Assembly (NCBI GenBank): GCA_026119855.1
Contig: JAOWBW010001125.1
Coordinates: forward strand, 248,001 to 312,000
Reading direction: 5' to 3'
Length of the DNA: 64,000 nucleotides
DNA from: Campanula takesimana
Lineage: Eukaryota > Streptophyta > Magnoliopsida > Asterales > Campanulaceae
Shown: one piece after another, positions 45,256-56,427 of the stretch
Position numbering within the stretch: the stretch's first letter is position 1
Layout of the letters: each line of letters starts with the position of its first letter
Made by a program: the position numbers and the translations under genes
Notes under the pieces: model-generated
What the model was told of the DNA's origin: nothing
Seen by the model: the letters and a program-made list of their open reading frames with translations, nothing else
Database searches by the model: none

Positions 45256-45663
45256 ATGCTAAAGTCCTTCGCGGTTCTATCCATCGGAAACATTGACCAA
45301 GGAATATCAAAATTGGCGTCCGATATAGCCGTCCACATGAGCAAGAAAATCAAAAGGTTGGAACACTGTCTACAAGGAGAGGCCCGTGCTTCGAAATCCC
45401 AAAAGCGGCTACATCAAATGGAGATCCGTACCTTCGCCGAGCGCCACGCACGAAGGCTACGCACTTTGAAAGGAAATCACCGAACGGAGATGGCCAATGC
45501 AAACTCCCAACTCATGAGTAGATGGATCCGGCAATTACAACGCCAAGCCAAATGGAGACCTCGCGACATCTCCCCCGACGACATGGAACCCGAGTTCCCC
45601 ACGGAAGATATGGAATATGCCGCCGACAGCCCCTCCAAGGAAACGGACCATCGCATTTCGTAG
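45256..45663 (+). CDS. Hypothetical ORF in D
   Basis: 135 residues, MLKSFAVLSIGNIDQGISKL to KETDHRIS, highly charged and probably helical (many Arg, Lys, Glu, Gln), with an acidic C-terminus. It matches nothing I recognise. It lies where gag would be expected in a Tat element and could be a gag remnant or a lineage-specific ORF. Codon use looks less AT-biased than its flanks. It may equally be a chance frame. Confidence 0.3.
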   Translation: MLKSFAVLSIGNIDQGISKLASDIAVHMSKKIKRLEHCLQGEARASKSQKRLHQMEIRTFAERHARRLRTLKGNHRTEMANANSQLMSRWIRQLQRQAKWRPRDISPDDMEPEFPTEDMEYAADSPSKETDHRIS

Positions 45664-47127
45664 GGGCCCATCCCTAAAAAAAAAAAATGAGTCTTCCAGC
45701 CTCGTAGGGTCTAGACTTTCACCAAAAGTCCGTCCCGGACTGTGTCTTTTTGTTTTTACAAAGGTCCGTACTCGGACATGTTTGTACAAAGTCATCTATA
45801 TAAAAGAGTCATTTTCATTCTCTTCTCCCTAGACTTGAGACATTATTTGCAAAATACAATTACTCTTGAAATTGTCTTGCTTGTTATTACCAATTGATTG
45901 CTACGTCCCTAAAATGATGAATTGACTTCTAAGCATACTAGTCAATGACGACTCATTAAGGACGAATGGACCTAAACACAACTGAAAAATGCTAAATGCA
46001 AACAATTAATATTGATGTGAATAAATGTTGTGATCAATTGACATGAAGAAACCATTAATGGCAAGTCTTCCCTCATACACTTACCCGATACACATTTCCG
46101 ATACACAACCCGATATACCTTCCCGAGACAAACTCCTGATGCGCGTCAAAGGCGTCCCAAAACAGTGAAAAGGCGAGGATGTTGTTTGTCAAACACCGAG
46201 ACTCAACCGTGATCGCGCGTGCACGAACAAGCAAAGGACTTCTCGGATCTTCAAAGTCAAAGCCGAAAGTGACAAGCATTCCACCAAGGGGCTACAAAGG
46301 AGCCAATGCCCGAGATTGCAAGTTGGGGCTAATGTTTCCCATCTCAAAAAAAAAAAAAAAAAAAAAAAAGTGAAAAGAGGAAAAAGGAAATGAATATATG
46401 CAAAGGAAAAGTTCACCAAAGAGGGTTCACCCCCAAAAGGTCCGTTCCAAGGAGTTCACCACAAAATGATGGATCTACATCCAAAGAACAACAACATCCT
46501 CCGAGACAACGTCAAAAGAAAGTCAACTTCAGCAAAAGACGGCCCAAGGCCGAACTACGGCGACCTGAGCTCCTCAAACTGAGGGGAACGTAGGCAACCT
46601 TCGGGTCCGGTCACAGCATGAGAAAGAACGGTCAAACCATGGCTTTCCCAAAGTAGCCAAGCCTCTCCCCCACGGTCCCATCAATGACCGACTTCCCAAG
46701 ACACACCTTCTTTGGGCCAATTCCCCATAAACACCTTCTCCTCTCGATCTTACCTTTGATCGAACTTTAATCTTAATTGATCACAACGTTTATACATGTT
46801 AAGGCTAATTGCTTGCTATAATCTTGACTTAATGACAAACATGGTCCATTCGAGCAATCATTTGATGATATTAACTAAGGCAAATTTCAAATGTCTCAAA
46901 AAGTGTTCTTCTCTACATCTTAGGAAAGAGCTAAACACTTGTATTCTGTCAAGCAAGGGCATCCTTCCATTTCATGATAAATTGCTCAAAGAGCTCACCA
47001 ACATAAAGGGACTCTCTCCCAAATAAACTGCCCTTGCATGTTTCCTCCAAAAGATACCTTAAGTCCCCGTTCTATCGAGTCGGCTGGATCACTCATAAAA
47101 AAGTGGAAAAGAAAGGCACCAAAAAAG
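45664..47127 (+). other. Middle interior of D, mostly noncoding
   Basis: Contains A-runs near 45675 and 46347-46369 and a Tat-like phrase (GAGGGGAACGTAGGCAACC) near 46580. No domain was recognised in any frame. Confidence 0.5.
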
Positions 47128-47420
47128 TTGCCCGCTAGGTTGAAAACCCGTAAGGGCGGCCTAGGCAAAAAACAGGGTGTGCCATAAAAGACGCAAAAGA
47201 GATGCCCGCTAGGTTGAAAACCCGCAAGGGCGGCCTAAGCAAAAGAAAGGGTGCGTCATGAAAAAGGGATGGGTTCCTAACCCCACTTCAAAGGACATGG
47301 GGCTACCTCCACAACGACCACAAGGCATGGGGCTACCCCGACATCAACAAGGACAAAGGCATGGGGCTACTCCGACATCCACGACGGCAAGGACATGGGG
47401 CTACCCCGGCATCGACGACG
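47128..47420 (+). repeat. Two short repeat sets in D
   Basis: Two copies (about 47128-47180 and 47199-47250) of a unit beginning GCCCGCTAGGTTGAAAACCC, then about five copies of GGCATGGGGCTACCCCGACA-like text (about 47293-47410). Confidence 0.75.
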
Positions 47421-47580
47421 GGAGGGTTCTCTACCCCCGATCACTCCTAATAAATGGACAAAGCCTCGAACGACTTTATGCATAGTAAACCTCGTGGTTA
47501 AGTTAAAATCCGAATTTGACTAAAATGCTTCGTTAAAAGATTTGCCTTTAGGAATGCGCATTTCCAAAATTTGGCCAAAA

Positions 47581-47880
47581 GAATGTTTTTTCCGTCCCCT
47601 TCCAAATTGCATTGGGCATTTGAGGGTGTGTTTATAAAAAGAATGTTTTTTCCGTCCCCTTCCAAATTGCATTGGGCATTTGAGGGTGTGCTTATAAAAA
47701 GAATGTTTTTTCATCCCCTTCCAAATTGCATTGGGAATTTGAGGGTGTGTTTATAAAAATAATGTTTTTTCCGTCCCCTTCCAAATTGCATTGGGCATTT
47801 GAGGGTGTGTTTATAAAAATAATGTTTTTTCCGTCCCCTTCCAAATTGCATTGGGCATTTGAGGGTGTGTTTATAATAAG
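47581..47880 (+). repeat. Minisatellite in D, 60-bp unit, five copies
   Basis: Five consecutive units starting at 47581, 47641, 47701, 47760 and 47820, each beginning AATGTTTTTTCCGTCCCC, with only a few differences. A truncated sixth begins at 47880. Confidence 0.93.
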
Positions 47881-47989
47881 AATGTTTTGTAGAATATTTG
47901 TGAAGAGGATAGGCGGTCTTTTGATGTAAGTCCATTGGAACCTAGTCTTGACCAATCCTGTTAGGTTGACCAAGTAAGTGTCAAACCTA

Positions 47990-48480
47990 TTGTTTCCCGG
48001 CAGTCCTTAGTGGGACGTAAGACCAGTTTGCCTTTGTCAAACTCCCCAAAGGTGTAGTTGACTCGAATGTTTTGTCCCGGTAGTCCTTAGTGGGACGTAA
48101 GACCAGTTTTCCTTTGTCAAACTCCCCAAAGGTGGAGTTGCCTCGAATGTTTTGTCCCGGCAGTCCTTGGTAGGACGTAAGACCAGTATAGTCATTATAG
48201 GCTAGAGCCTTTGTCCCGGCAGTCCTTAGAGGGACGTAAGACCAGTTTCCCGTCAATCTCCCCAAAGATGGAGTTGACCCCGGTCAAGCTTAGACTTAGA
48301 ATAGTCGTTATAGGCTAGAGCCTTTGTCCCGGCCGTCCCTAGAGAGACGTAAGACCAATTTTCCCGTCCAACTCTCCAAAGATGGAGTTGACCAAAACCT
48401 TGACTTAGAATAGTCATTTTGGGCTAGAGCCTTTGTCCCGGCAGTCCTAGCGACGTAAGCCCAGCTTTGTGAAATGAATT
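47990..48480 (+). repeat. Minisatellite in D, degenerate 58-110-bp unit
   Basis: About six degenerate units beginning CCCGGCAGTCCTTAGTGGG and including ACGTAAGACCAGTTT. Spacing varies because of internal deletions. Confidence 0.8.
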
Positions 48481-48547
48481 ATGGTCGTCCTAGACGTAAG
48501 CCCATGTTGACCCGGTTGACCAAGTAAGAGTCAATCCCCTTCTGAGA

Positions 48548-48970
48548 ACATTTAGGTCCCCCAAGTGACCCATTTTGAGAAAAGTTTAGGTCCCCCGAGG
48601 ACCATTTTGAGAAAAGTTTAGGTCCCCCGAGTGACCATTTTGAGAAAAGTTTAGGTCCCCCGAGTGACCATCTTGAGAAAAGTATAGGTCCTCCGAGTGA
48701 CCATTTTGAGACAAGTCTAGGTCCCCCGAGTGACCCATTTTGAGAAAAGTTTAGGTCCCCCGAGTGACCATCTTGAGAAAAGTCTAGGTCCCCCGAGTGA
48801 CCCATTTTGAGAAAAGTTTAGGTCCCCCGAGTGACCATCTTGAGAAAAGTCTAGGTCCCCCGAGTGACCATTTTGAGACAAGTTTAGGTCCCCCGAGTGA
48901 CCATTTTGAGAAAAGTATAGGTCCCCGAGCGACCCTTTTGAGATAAAATTTAGGTCCCCCGAGCGATCCT
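48548..48970 (+). repeat. Minisatellite in D, 33-34-bp unit
   Basis: About 13 units of the form AGGTCCCCCGAGTGACC plus ATTTTGAGAAAAGTTT. The open frame on the opposite strand is a translation of the repeat, not a gene. Confidence 0.92.
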
Positions 48971-48979
48971 CTGAGACAA

Positions 48980-49742
48980 AAATCCGGCAGTCCTAGCGAC
49001 GTAAGCCCAGCTTTGTGAAATTAATCCGGCAGTCCTAGCGACGTAAGCCCAGCTTTGTGAAATCAAACTTCCGCCAGTCCTAGCAACGTAAGCCCAGCTT
49101 TGTGAAATAAAATTGGCCGTCCCTGACATAAGCCCAGTTAAATGTCCAAAATTGGCCGTCCCTGACGTAAGCCCAGTTAAATGTCCAAATTTGGGCGTCC
49201 CTGACGTAAGCCCAGTTAAATGTCCAAAATTGGCCGTCCCTGACATAAGCCCAGTTAAATGTCCAAATTTGGCCGTCCTTGACGTAAGCCCAGTTAAGTT
49301 GTTTGTGTGAAAAAATTGGCCGTCCCTGACATAAGCTCAGTTAAGTGTCAAAATTGGCCGTCCCTGACGTAAGCCCACTTAAAAAAGTTGTTGAGAAAAA
49401 TGGCCGTCCCTAACGTAAGCCTAGTTAAATGTTTGGCCGTCCCTGACGTAAGCCCAGTTAAAAAGTTATCATTGGCCGTCCCTGACGTAAGCCCAGTTAA
49501 AAAGTTGGTGAGAAAATTGGCCGTCCCTGACGTAAGCCCAGTTAAAAATTTGTCATGGCCGTCCTTGACGTAAGCCCAGTTAAGTTATTTGTTGAGAAAA
49601 ATTGGCCGTCCCTGACGTAAGCCCAGTTAAAAAGTCATCAATGGCCATTCCTGACGTAAGCCCAGTTAAATGTTTGGCCGTCCCTGACATAAGCCCAGTT
49701 AAATGTCCAAAATAGGCTGTCCCCGACGTAAGCCCAGTAAAA
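48980..49742 (+). repeat. Minisatellite in D, 33-50-bp unit
   Basis: About 20 units sharing CCGTCCCTGACGTAAGCCCA, the first three in a variant form (GGCAGTCCTAGCGACGTAAG). Unit length varies through the spacer between conserved cores. It shares the word ACGTAAG(A/C)CCAG with the array at 47990-48480. Confidence 0.9.
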
Positions 49743-49796
49743 ATCTGACCATATCCCCAGCAAGTCAACCCTCTCCCATAGAGCCAAGTTGACCAT

Positions 49797-49990
49797 GTCT
49801 AGCCTCTGACCCCTTGGTGTCATGCTCAAATGCCTTAGCCTCTGACCCCTTGGTGTCATGCCCAAATGCCTTAGCCTCTGACCCCTTGGTGTCATGCCCA
49901 AATGCCTTAGCCTCTGACCCCTTGGTGTCATGCCCAAATGCCTTAGCCTTTGACCCCTTGGTGTCATGCCCGAACCTTCGCCTCTGACCG
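49797..49990 (+). repeat. Minisatellite in D, 36-bp unit, five copies
   Basis: GGTGTCATGCCCAAATGCC recurs with a 36-bp period starting at 49816; five units, the last two diverged. Confidence 0.9.
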
Positions 49991-50232
49991 AATGAGTGTC
50001 ATGCTCGAGTTTCCCACCCGGCCTCGACGGTCGTCTATAGGTTTGAGTAGCCTTAAATCTCTCATCCCGAACTACGTTAGGCTTGATTCCCCGCGAATGG
50101 GATACGTAGGAATCCTACACCACTAGGACCAGCCATGCAACCAAAATCGGTTAAAGCTATCGTCCCGTCAGATTGGGATGCTTATTTTTATCGACAACCC
50201 CGCTCCTTCGAAGCGACGTTGCCGAGGGGCTC
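49991..50232 (+). other. 3' end of D interior with polypurine tract
   Basis: Carries the Tat-type phrases CCCGAACTACGTTAGG and GGGATACGTAGG, then CCGAGGGGCTC (50222-50232) directly before the 3' LTR. No gene seen. Confidence 0.75.
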
Positions 50233-51733
50233 TGTAAGTACCCCAATCTGAAATCGACCTACCTTAGAGGTAGCCTTAGCACCGTTTCAGGGATAAGCTG
50301 ATAGGCCAGGACCTCCCTAGGATAAACTATAAATTCCAGGACTACTCTGGTATAAAATTGGAAAAATCCAGAAGCTCGCCAGGCTGAGCCGTACGGATGC
50401 TTTGGGGACTAGAGGGGCCTAGCCGTACGGCTGGTTTGGGCGCCCTCAGTCCCTATAAATAGAACCCCTTGCTGATCATTTCAGGGGGGGAGAAATACAC
50501 ATTAGATAGGTCACTCTGCTGGAATTGCCACAGAGAAAGAGTGAGAGTGATCACATACAAAAGGAAAGAAGAAAGGAAGATTGGCCTAAACCATCATAGG
50601 TAAAGCCACCTCCCCCCTCCTTTCTCTTCATCTTACTCCTATTTTATTTCTCATATCTTGGTTATACATGTATTTACTATTCATTCATGCAAAGACTTGT
50701 CCATTTCAAGCACCTTTTGTTTCTTGCAAGACTTGTCCATTATCAAGCACTACATATCTATCTATTATATTATTATCTTGTCCAAGCTATGAGAAGTTCC
50801 AAGGTGCCCTCCATACTTTGTATGGAAGATGTTCTAAACCTAGACACTCATAGACTTGTTGATTGTCATTTATATTCCTTATTCATGTAAATGGTATGCT
50901 TGTTTGGCCATGATAATCATGAGGATGATGAAACCTTAGTGTCCATCACTTTCCTCTTTGGTTTAGTCTCAAAATCCCACTTTTGGGTCATAAAGATTCA
51001 ATCTTTATGTGTTATTTTGACTCTTGGAAGGATTTTAAGTCATAAAATGTCATATTGGTGATAAAGTTCTAATCTTTATTCACCAAATGACCAATTTTGG
51101 TCCAAAGGGAACACTTATCAACTTTCTTGATTTTCTCCTATGATTGCTCATGATCACACCCAAATACTTGTTTTGGGGAACCAAGTGATGATCATTTAGC
51201 ATAGGAATGATGCTATAAAACTTGTAAAATGATTTCTTACAAACTGGGATCACAAACAGTTTGTCCAGCTTCAGACAGAATACCCTGTTTCTGTTCTGAA
51301 CTGGACTGTTCTTGAGCAAACTGTAAAACCCCAGAATTGCCTCCTCCAGCCGTACGGCTACTTTAGGTAGGAGGGCAAAATTGTCTGTTTTTCCCTCTAA
51401 CCTTTATCTTATCACTCAAGGCTGCTTTTTCAGCCGAGTTTTCTCAAATAAAATGAACGACAGAAGTTTTCCGTTAAATACACACACACACGTATGCACA
51501 TTTTAACTAACTTAGGGAGACTCGGCTTTGTCCGAGGCAACTTGAGAGGACGTAAAAACTCCTCCCAAGTTGTAACCTGACCTCCGAACCTTTGAACTCA
51601 AACCTTTGTCATTTTGTTGGGTTTAAAATTAACAAAATGTGGCGACTCCGTTAAATTTGACCGGTTCCCGTGTTTGGCATTTTGTCCTCGAGCGAACCTC
51701 GCCTGTTTCGCCCCCGAGGACGGGATCCTTACA
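50233..51733 (+). repeat. 3' LTR of D
   Basis: 1501 bp, roughly 98% like the 5' LTR by eye. The GCCGTACGG words and TATA box are conserved. It is followed by CCGAC. Confidence 0.93.
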
Positions 51734-53409
51734 CCGACACTCATCCCCTTGAGTCAACTTCAGACACTCAAGTTATTTCAGATGCTGCTCCTGCTGATAT
51801 TATCCCTGCTGTTTCTGAGCCAACCTCTATTGCTATTATTCCTTTGCCGGTTAACTTTGTTGAGCCGACTGGACTTAGAGAGGTTGTTGAGTTAGGAGGA
51901 GGTGCTGATATGGGTGTTGCCGACATGGATGCCCAGGGTGCTGATATGAGTGTTGCCAACATGGACGCTCAAGTTGCTGCTGAACTTCAGTTTGAAGAGT
52001 TTCAGTTAGCTTTATTTGCTACTGATCCTTTATTCAACCAGCAAGCTCATCTCCTTCTTCCTGCTGCTGATGAAGAGAGTCCTGATGAGATAGATCCCGC
52101 AGATTATATAGAGATACCATCATTTATGAATGAGGAGGCTAAGGATACAGCTCCTCCTGCTGAATATGATTATGAGGTGTATGCCAAGGATATGATGTGC
52201 TCCAACTGGTAGACTACCAGCACATCTATCCCCTCCGACAGATTTGGCAGAGCTCTTCTTATACTTCATGAAAAGCTCTCCTACCTATATACTCTTCAAC
52301 GGATTCCCGTTCCTTTCGGTGCAGAACATCCCTTCTTTGCCGATTCTTCAAGCATGCAACCTATCTTTCTCCCTTGGGATATAAAGAAGCACATGAAAGG
52401 AAAAACCTCGAAGGTCTCCAGATTGAAGAACAAGCCTTGTTATGAGATCAGACATTCCTGACCTGGTACATTGAAGATTGGAGATCTTGTGCCCTCTTCT
52501 GGTGAATTTCCAACAGAGGTGTGCATTACCTCTAACGGGTGGATGCGGAGATGCTTGATGATCAACAATTCTCTATGTGTGATTCTTGAAGTTCGTGCTG
52601 TGAATGCAAGAGGAATTCTTTACTTGGTAAGATCTGCTGCCCTTGCTTCCACACTTCATCTTTTCTCTTGGAGACAGCGTGCCGATCACCTGGTCTACAC
52701 CTCAAGGCTGATGAATGCCAGGTTAATGACCATGGTACTAGAAGGTCGTGCTTGCCTTAACTTCATGTTGGCTATCTTTCTCTCTATGGAAGATAATGGT
52801 ATATTCTATCTGCCGGAGAGTCGTGCCCTCATTATTCATCCTGACTTTCCTTTGCCGATTCTCTGTGCCGACCGTGCTGTTGATGCCTCGGCTGAAATTA
52901 TCTCTGCTGCCGTTCCAACCGAATTCTTCAATGTTGCTGGTCTCTTTCTCCGTGATAAATTGCAACATTTATTCGATGATCTTTCCGATAGGCTCGCTAA
53001 GTCCAATCAGGAGGAGGAAGCTGCCAAAGATAAAAGTATTCAAGACCTGAAGGATCTTCTTGAAAATAGAGAATCAAGATTGATTTATCTTTCAGAAACT
53101 TTGGGCTCTATGTTTTCTACTAAAAAAAAACTGATTGCCGAGCAAAGATCTCAAATCGATGACCTGGAAAAGTCTGAGAAGAATCTATCTGCTGCAAATG
53201 ATGCCCTTGCCGAGGCTCGCTTGAAGATTGCCGCTCTTGAGGAAAATAATTTGATACTGACTGAAAGGTTGCAGAGTGCCCAGAGAAGACAAGAAAGGAA
53301 GAAGAGAAAGACTGAAAAAGAAGAAGAGTCAAAGGCAAAGAAGAAGTCAAAGCGTACCGATTCTACTTCAGCGGTTGCAGCTGATCCATCCAAGACTGCT
53401 GATTCTTAA

Positions 53410-53760
53410 AGTCAATAAACCGATGAAATAGATATCTTTCAAGACCTTCAAAGATATATCCAACACCTTCTTTGCTAACCATTATTTTTGTGCCCAATTA
53501 TTTTATATGTTATATTCCTGAATTTATCTGCTGCTTTCATGCTAACATTTTTTTTTGCAGAATTGATTCTCTGCCGATCCAAGTTATCGGCATTCCATTC
53601 TCATTCTCTTTATCATTTCTTTCTTTTACCTTTACTGAACATCACGTGTGACTTGGCTTAGGGAATGATAATAAATAGATATTTCTGAAAACATTCTTTT
53701 AGTAAGCTAGGATAGATGTCTTGATAAATGGTGATTGAACTTAAGCAATTAAGAGGAGAT
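53410..53760 (+). other. 3' spacer and polypurine tract of C
   Basis: AT-rich, no gene. Ends CAATTAAGAGGAGAT before the 3' LTR. Confidence 0.8.
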
Positions 53761-55171
53761 TGTTGGTCAAATATATGTATAGGACTTAGAATTGTTTAAT
53801 CCCAATCATGTTTAACACTTAGAATCCCCAATTTTTATTAGAACCTTAGGATTCCTAGTGTCCAGTACAGGTGTATCTCAACTCTTCAAACCAAGGCAAA
53901 CCAGCTTGAGGACATCAAAAATCAAATCAGCAAGACAAGTTCCAAGTTGCCGATTAAGGACATAACCAGTATACATTCAAGTCACCGGCAACTCTACAAT
54001 CAGCAAGGACAAACTGAAGGTTACTGGTAGTCAACTCAAAGATATTCTTCATATGAATATCCCCAGGTTACATCGTTCTAACTTTAGTTAACTTTACCGA
54101 TTGCCTTTTGTACGTTCTTACCATTTGTAGTTAAACTGTCTCTGCTATATCTTTCTGCGCCAGTCTGACACCGAGCTACTTTTAGCTCTACACTGTCTCT
54201 ACTTGCTTTTTGCAGGTAACCGGTTGAGACAAAAAGGTCTTGTCCCATAAGATTTTTGCAGGCATGCGTATCTTCGCCATTAATGCTAAAGATTGCGTAT
54301 TTAATGCTCCTCACCTAACCGGTTGGAAATTCAAATTATAACACCTCTCTTCCAAGACTCAAGTCATTTACTTCTCCTATAAATAGAAAACTCATAGCAT
54401 TAAAGAAGGGTGGTGCATTGAAAAGAGTTGAATTGTTTGAAGCATTCATTGAGCTCAAACATTCTGTCCAAAAAAATCATTAGACATTTAATAGGACATA
54501 CACTTATGCACAAACTCATCAATCATGTCAGTATTCCCGAACTAGATTATTTAAGGAATACATTGTTTGAGTTATTCACACACCCACCTGAGTAACACAC
54601 CCACCTGAGTGAGATAAGTTCTTCTGGACATGCCCCTAAAAAACACTTGGTCAGTATTTGTATCACGATCCATTAGTGATTCCTAGAGTTTAGGTCTTTG
54701 TAACCGGCAAAGCTGAGCTTGTAATAGACTAGGGAAATCTAATAGTGTTCTTAACCCAAATCCAAGTTCTGACCAAACTTGGTAGAGGACGTAGCAGTAT
54801 TTACAATGTGAACCTCTCCAAATTCTCGTGTCTCTTTGTGTTTGCTTTACTACTGCTTTGTCATTGCCGTTTGGAAATCTATCACCGGCAACTTCATTTT
54901 ACATACTGATTCATTGTAATTTCCATTGACCAATCTCTTGAAACTGCATTGAACTTTTAGAAACTACTTTGTGTTAAAACCAAGCTCTCAAATCTTTTCA
55001 TACTGATTTTGTGTGAGTTAAACTTAGTCACATCTTCTCTGCTGAGCTTACTGATTATTGGTTGCTTGCCGATTAGTGAATTTGCATTTTAAAGTGTTTC
55101 TTTGATAAAGTTTTTATTAGGCTATTCACCCCCCCCCCTCTAGCCTGTTTTCCTACCAATTGGGCCTAACA
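53761..55171 (+). repeat. 3' LTR of C
   Basis: 1411 bp, TGTTGGTC...CCTAACA. Compared with the 5' LTR there are several short indels, including a tandem repeat of CACACCCACCTGAGT near 54590 that the other LTR lacks. Confidence 0.93.
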
Positions 55172-55176
55172 TCTCC

Positions 55177-55695
55177 TATGATCACTATCGCTTCCATCAT
55201 AGGCGCTATGGATCGAAAGGTTGGATAGGTCATTTGTGAGGTGTTGTACAGCGCCACTATCGATTAGCCAAGATGTGGATGAAGTGGTGGTAGGGGCAGT
55301 GGCGGGGTGAACTTGGGGTTGGTGATGGTGGGTATTGTTGTAACTAGATCGCACTACTAAAAAATATACTTATTGAGACGAGATATGGTCTCATTACGTG
55401 GCCTTAAACTAATGCCGTCCTTGTTTGAATTTAGGCAAAACATGGACATAATAGGGGTCTCATTAAGTGGGGGTCTCAATTTTTTTTAGAGACAGCGATG
55501 ACGGTGCCTGATACAAATTTAACATGTTAAAATAGGGACGAATAAAAATCTTTTTCTCAAAATGGAGACATTTTTCTAGTAGTGTCGGGTGGTGGTTGGG
55601 GAAGGGAATGAAATATATGGGTAATCCCTTTTGAACTGATGGCATTGAAGGTAACATGGCCAATGGAATGACAATATTGGCACTTGCCTGTGAAG
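55177..55695 (-). pseudogene. gag: F gag-protease remnant, right part
   Basis: Minus-strand reading gives a damaged zinc knuckle region (CHQFKRDYPYISFPSPTTTR), then beyond the MITE at 55352-55584 continues SSYNNTHHHQPQVHPAT and the protease motif SWLIDSGAVQHLTND. It runs up to the insertion point of C and resumes at 31507. About 35 bp at 55695-55735 match the LTR start at 27575-27614, so most of the 5' LTR and the first part of gag were deleted. Confidence 0.65.
55352..55584. mobile_element. CACTA-type MITE
   Basis: 233 bp, terminal inverted repeats CACTACTAAAAAAT and CACTACTAGAAAAAT, flanked by the 3-bp duplication TCG (55349-55351, 55585-55587). No coding capacity. It is inserted in the F remnant, and removing it restores the reading there. 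Confidence 0.88.
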
Positions 55696-55735
55696 AGGTA
55701 ACAAAATATATACAAATATTCTCATTATTAACCTT

Positions 55736-56419
55736 AATACACTATGCATGCATAATACATTGTAGAGAAACTGGGGAGAGAGAGACAGATAGAAAGAGAG
55801 AGAGAGGGAGAGAGAGAGAGAGAGAGAAAGAGAAAGACAGAGAGAGGAGAAGAATATATTTGTATTTTTCACCTCACAAATTTCACACACATGACATGAA
55901 AATTTATAGTACTTCACATAGGAGGATTCTAGAATGATAATTCATGACCATACATAGGATACTATGAGACTGAAAGAGAGGGAGTTAATTACTTGAAGGA
56001 GTATAATGTTTTTTTTTTCTTTTTTCTTTTCAATGGCTTTGCCAACTAGAACAGACAGTATTATAACTGATTGTTTTCAAGAAAACATTTGATGAACATT
56101 CTATACATGTAAAGTAGTATGAATATGTAATGTATTTACAATGACTTTGCCAACTGAGAACAGACAAGTAACTGATTGTTTCAAGAAAAAAACGCAAAAA
56201 AGAAGGAAAACAAAATAGTTGAAGAATAATATGGAGCGGAGCGAGCTTGACCGAGTCAACCGAACGAGATCGAGATCAAGCCGGAATCTGGATAAGATAT
56301 TGTAAATATCTTCAAGAATATATTTTGTTATTATATTTCCTTAGTTAACTTGAGTATATATGCTAGGAGATATTTGAATTAGGATTTGATTTGATTTGAT
56401 TTGATTGCTTAGGTTTGTG
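55736..56419. other. Unassigned DNA with a GA microsatellite
   Basis: A GA-rich simple repeat at about 55777-55846. The rest to 56240 is AT-rich and unrecognised. From 56241 an LTR-like or promoter-like stretch begins. Confidence 0.55.
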
Positions 56420-56427
56420 TATAAATA
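56420..56427 (+). promoter_or_regulatory. TATA box upstream of the bHLH exons
   Basis: TATAAATA, followed by a GAATAAAC word (56460-56467) and a CT-rich stretch. It could be the promoter of a transposon LTR remnant (56241-56500) and might drive transcripts into the exons at 56660. Low certainty. Confidence 0.3.

Larger units (their letters stand above)
41923..51733 (+). mobile_element. Tat/Ogre-like LTR element D without pol
   Basis: LTRs at 41923-43426 (1504 bp) and 50233-51733 (1501 bp), TGTAAG...TTACA, flanked by the perfect duplication CCGAC (41918-41922 and 51734-51738). The 18-nt primer site at 43428-43445 and the text before the polypurine tract (CCCGAACTACGTTAGG, GGGATACGTAGG) are typical of Tat/Ogre Gypsy elements. 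No protease, reverse transcriptase, RNase H or integrase reading was found in the 6.8-kb interior, which is mostly tandem repeats. Roughly 30-35 LTR differences were counted by eye (about 2%). It lies within ORF3 of C. Confidence 0.9.
39529..53409 (+). pseudogene. Very long ORF3 of C, split by element D
   Basis: The frame from ATG 39529 runs to 41922, is interrupted by D, and continues in the same frame from 51739 to the TAA at 53407-53409. Without D and one duplication it is about 1,355 codons. Five stops interrupt it: 40486-40488, 41101-41103, 41194-41196, 52210-52212 and 52459-52461. The N-terminal domain resembles that of ORF3 in A (FEAMAAIVMQTEFNWCAFLF against WEYTAAIMAKEKLHWPHILF). Then come basic clusters with Ala/Pro, an unrecognised domain (about 40600-41290), an acidic Ala-rich stretch, a second unrecognised domain (about 52220-52970), and a C-terminal coiled coil ending in a Lys-rich tail. 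No signal peptide or membrane segment is seen. Confidence 0.7.
31513..55171 (+). mobile_element. SIRE-type Copia retrotransposon C, split by D
   Basis: LTRs at 31513-32920 (1408 bp) and 53761-55171 (1411 bp), flanked by the perfect duplication TCTCC (31508-31512 and 55172-55176). Total 23,659 bp, of which 9,811 plus a 5-bp duplication belong to the inserted element D. Gene order is gag, pol, spacer with promoter-like DNA, ORF3. All three genes carry stops or frameshifts. The LTRs differ by several percent by eye, so C is older than A. It inserted into remnant F. Confidence 0.95.

Noticed and set aside
48548..49742. Possible CRISPR-like array
   Set aside because: Units vary in length, the intervening DNA is itself repeated, and the setting is a plant retrotransposon.
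47520..49967. Several repetitive frames of 60-110 codons on both strands
   Set aside because: They are translations of minisatellites in element D; unit lengths that are multiples of three keep frames open by chance.
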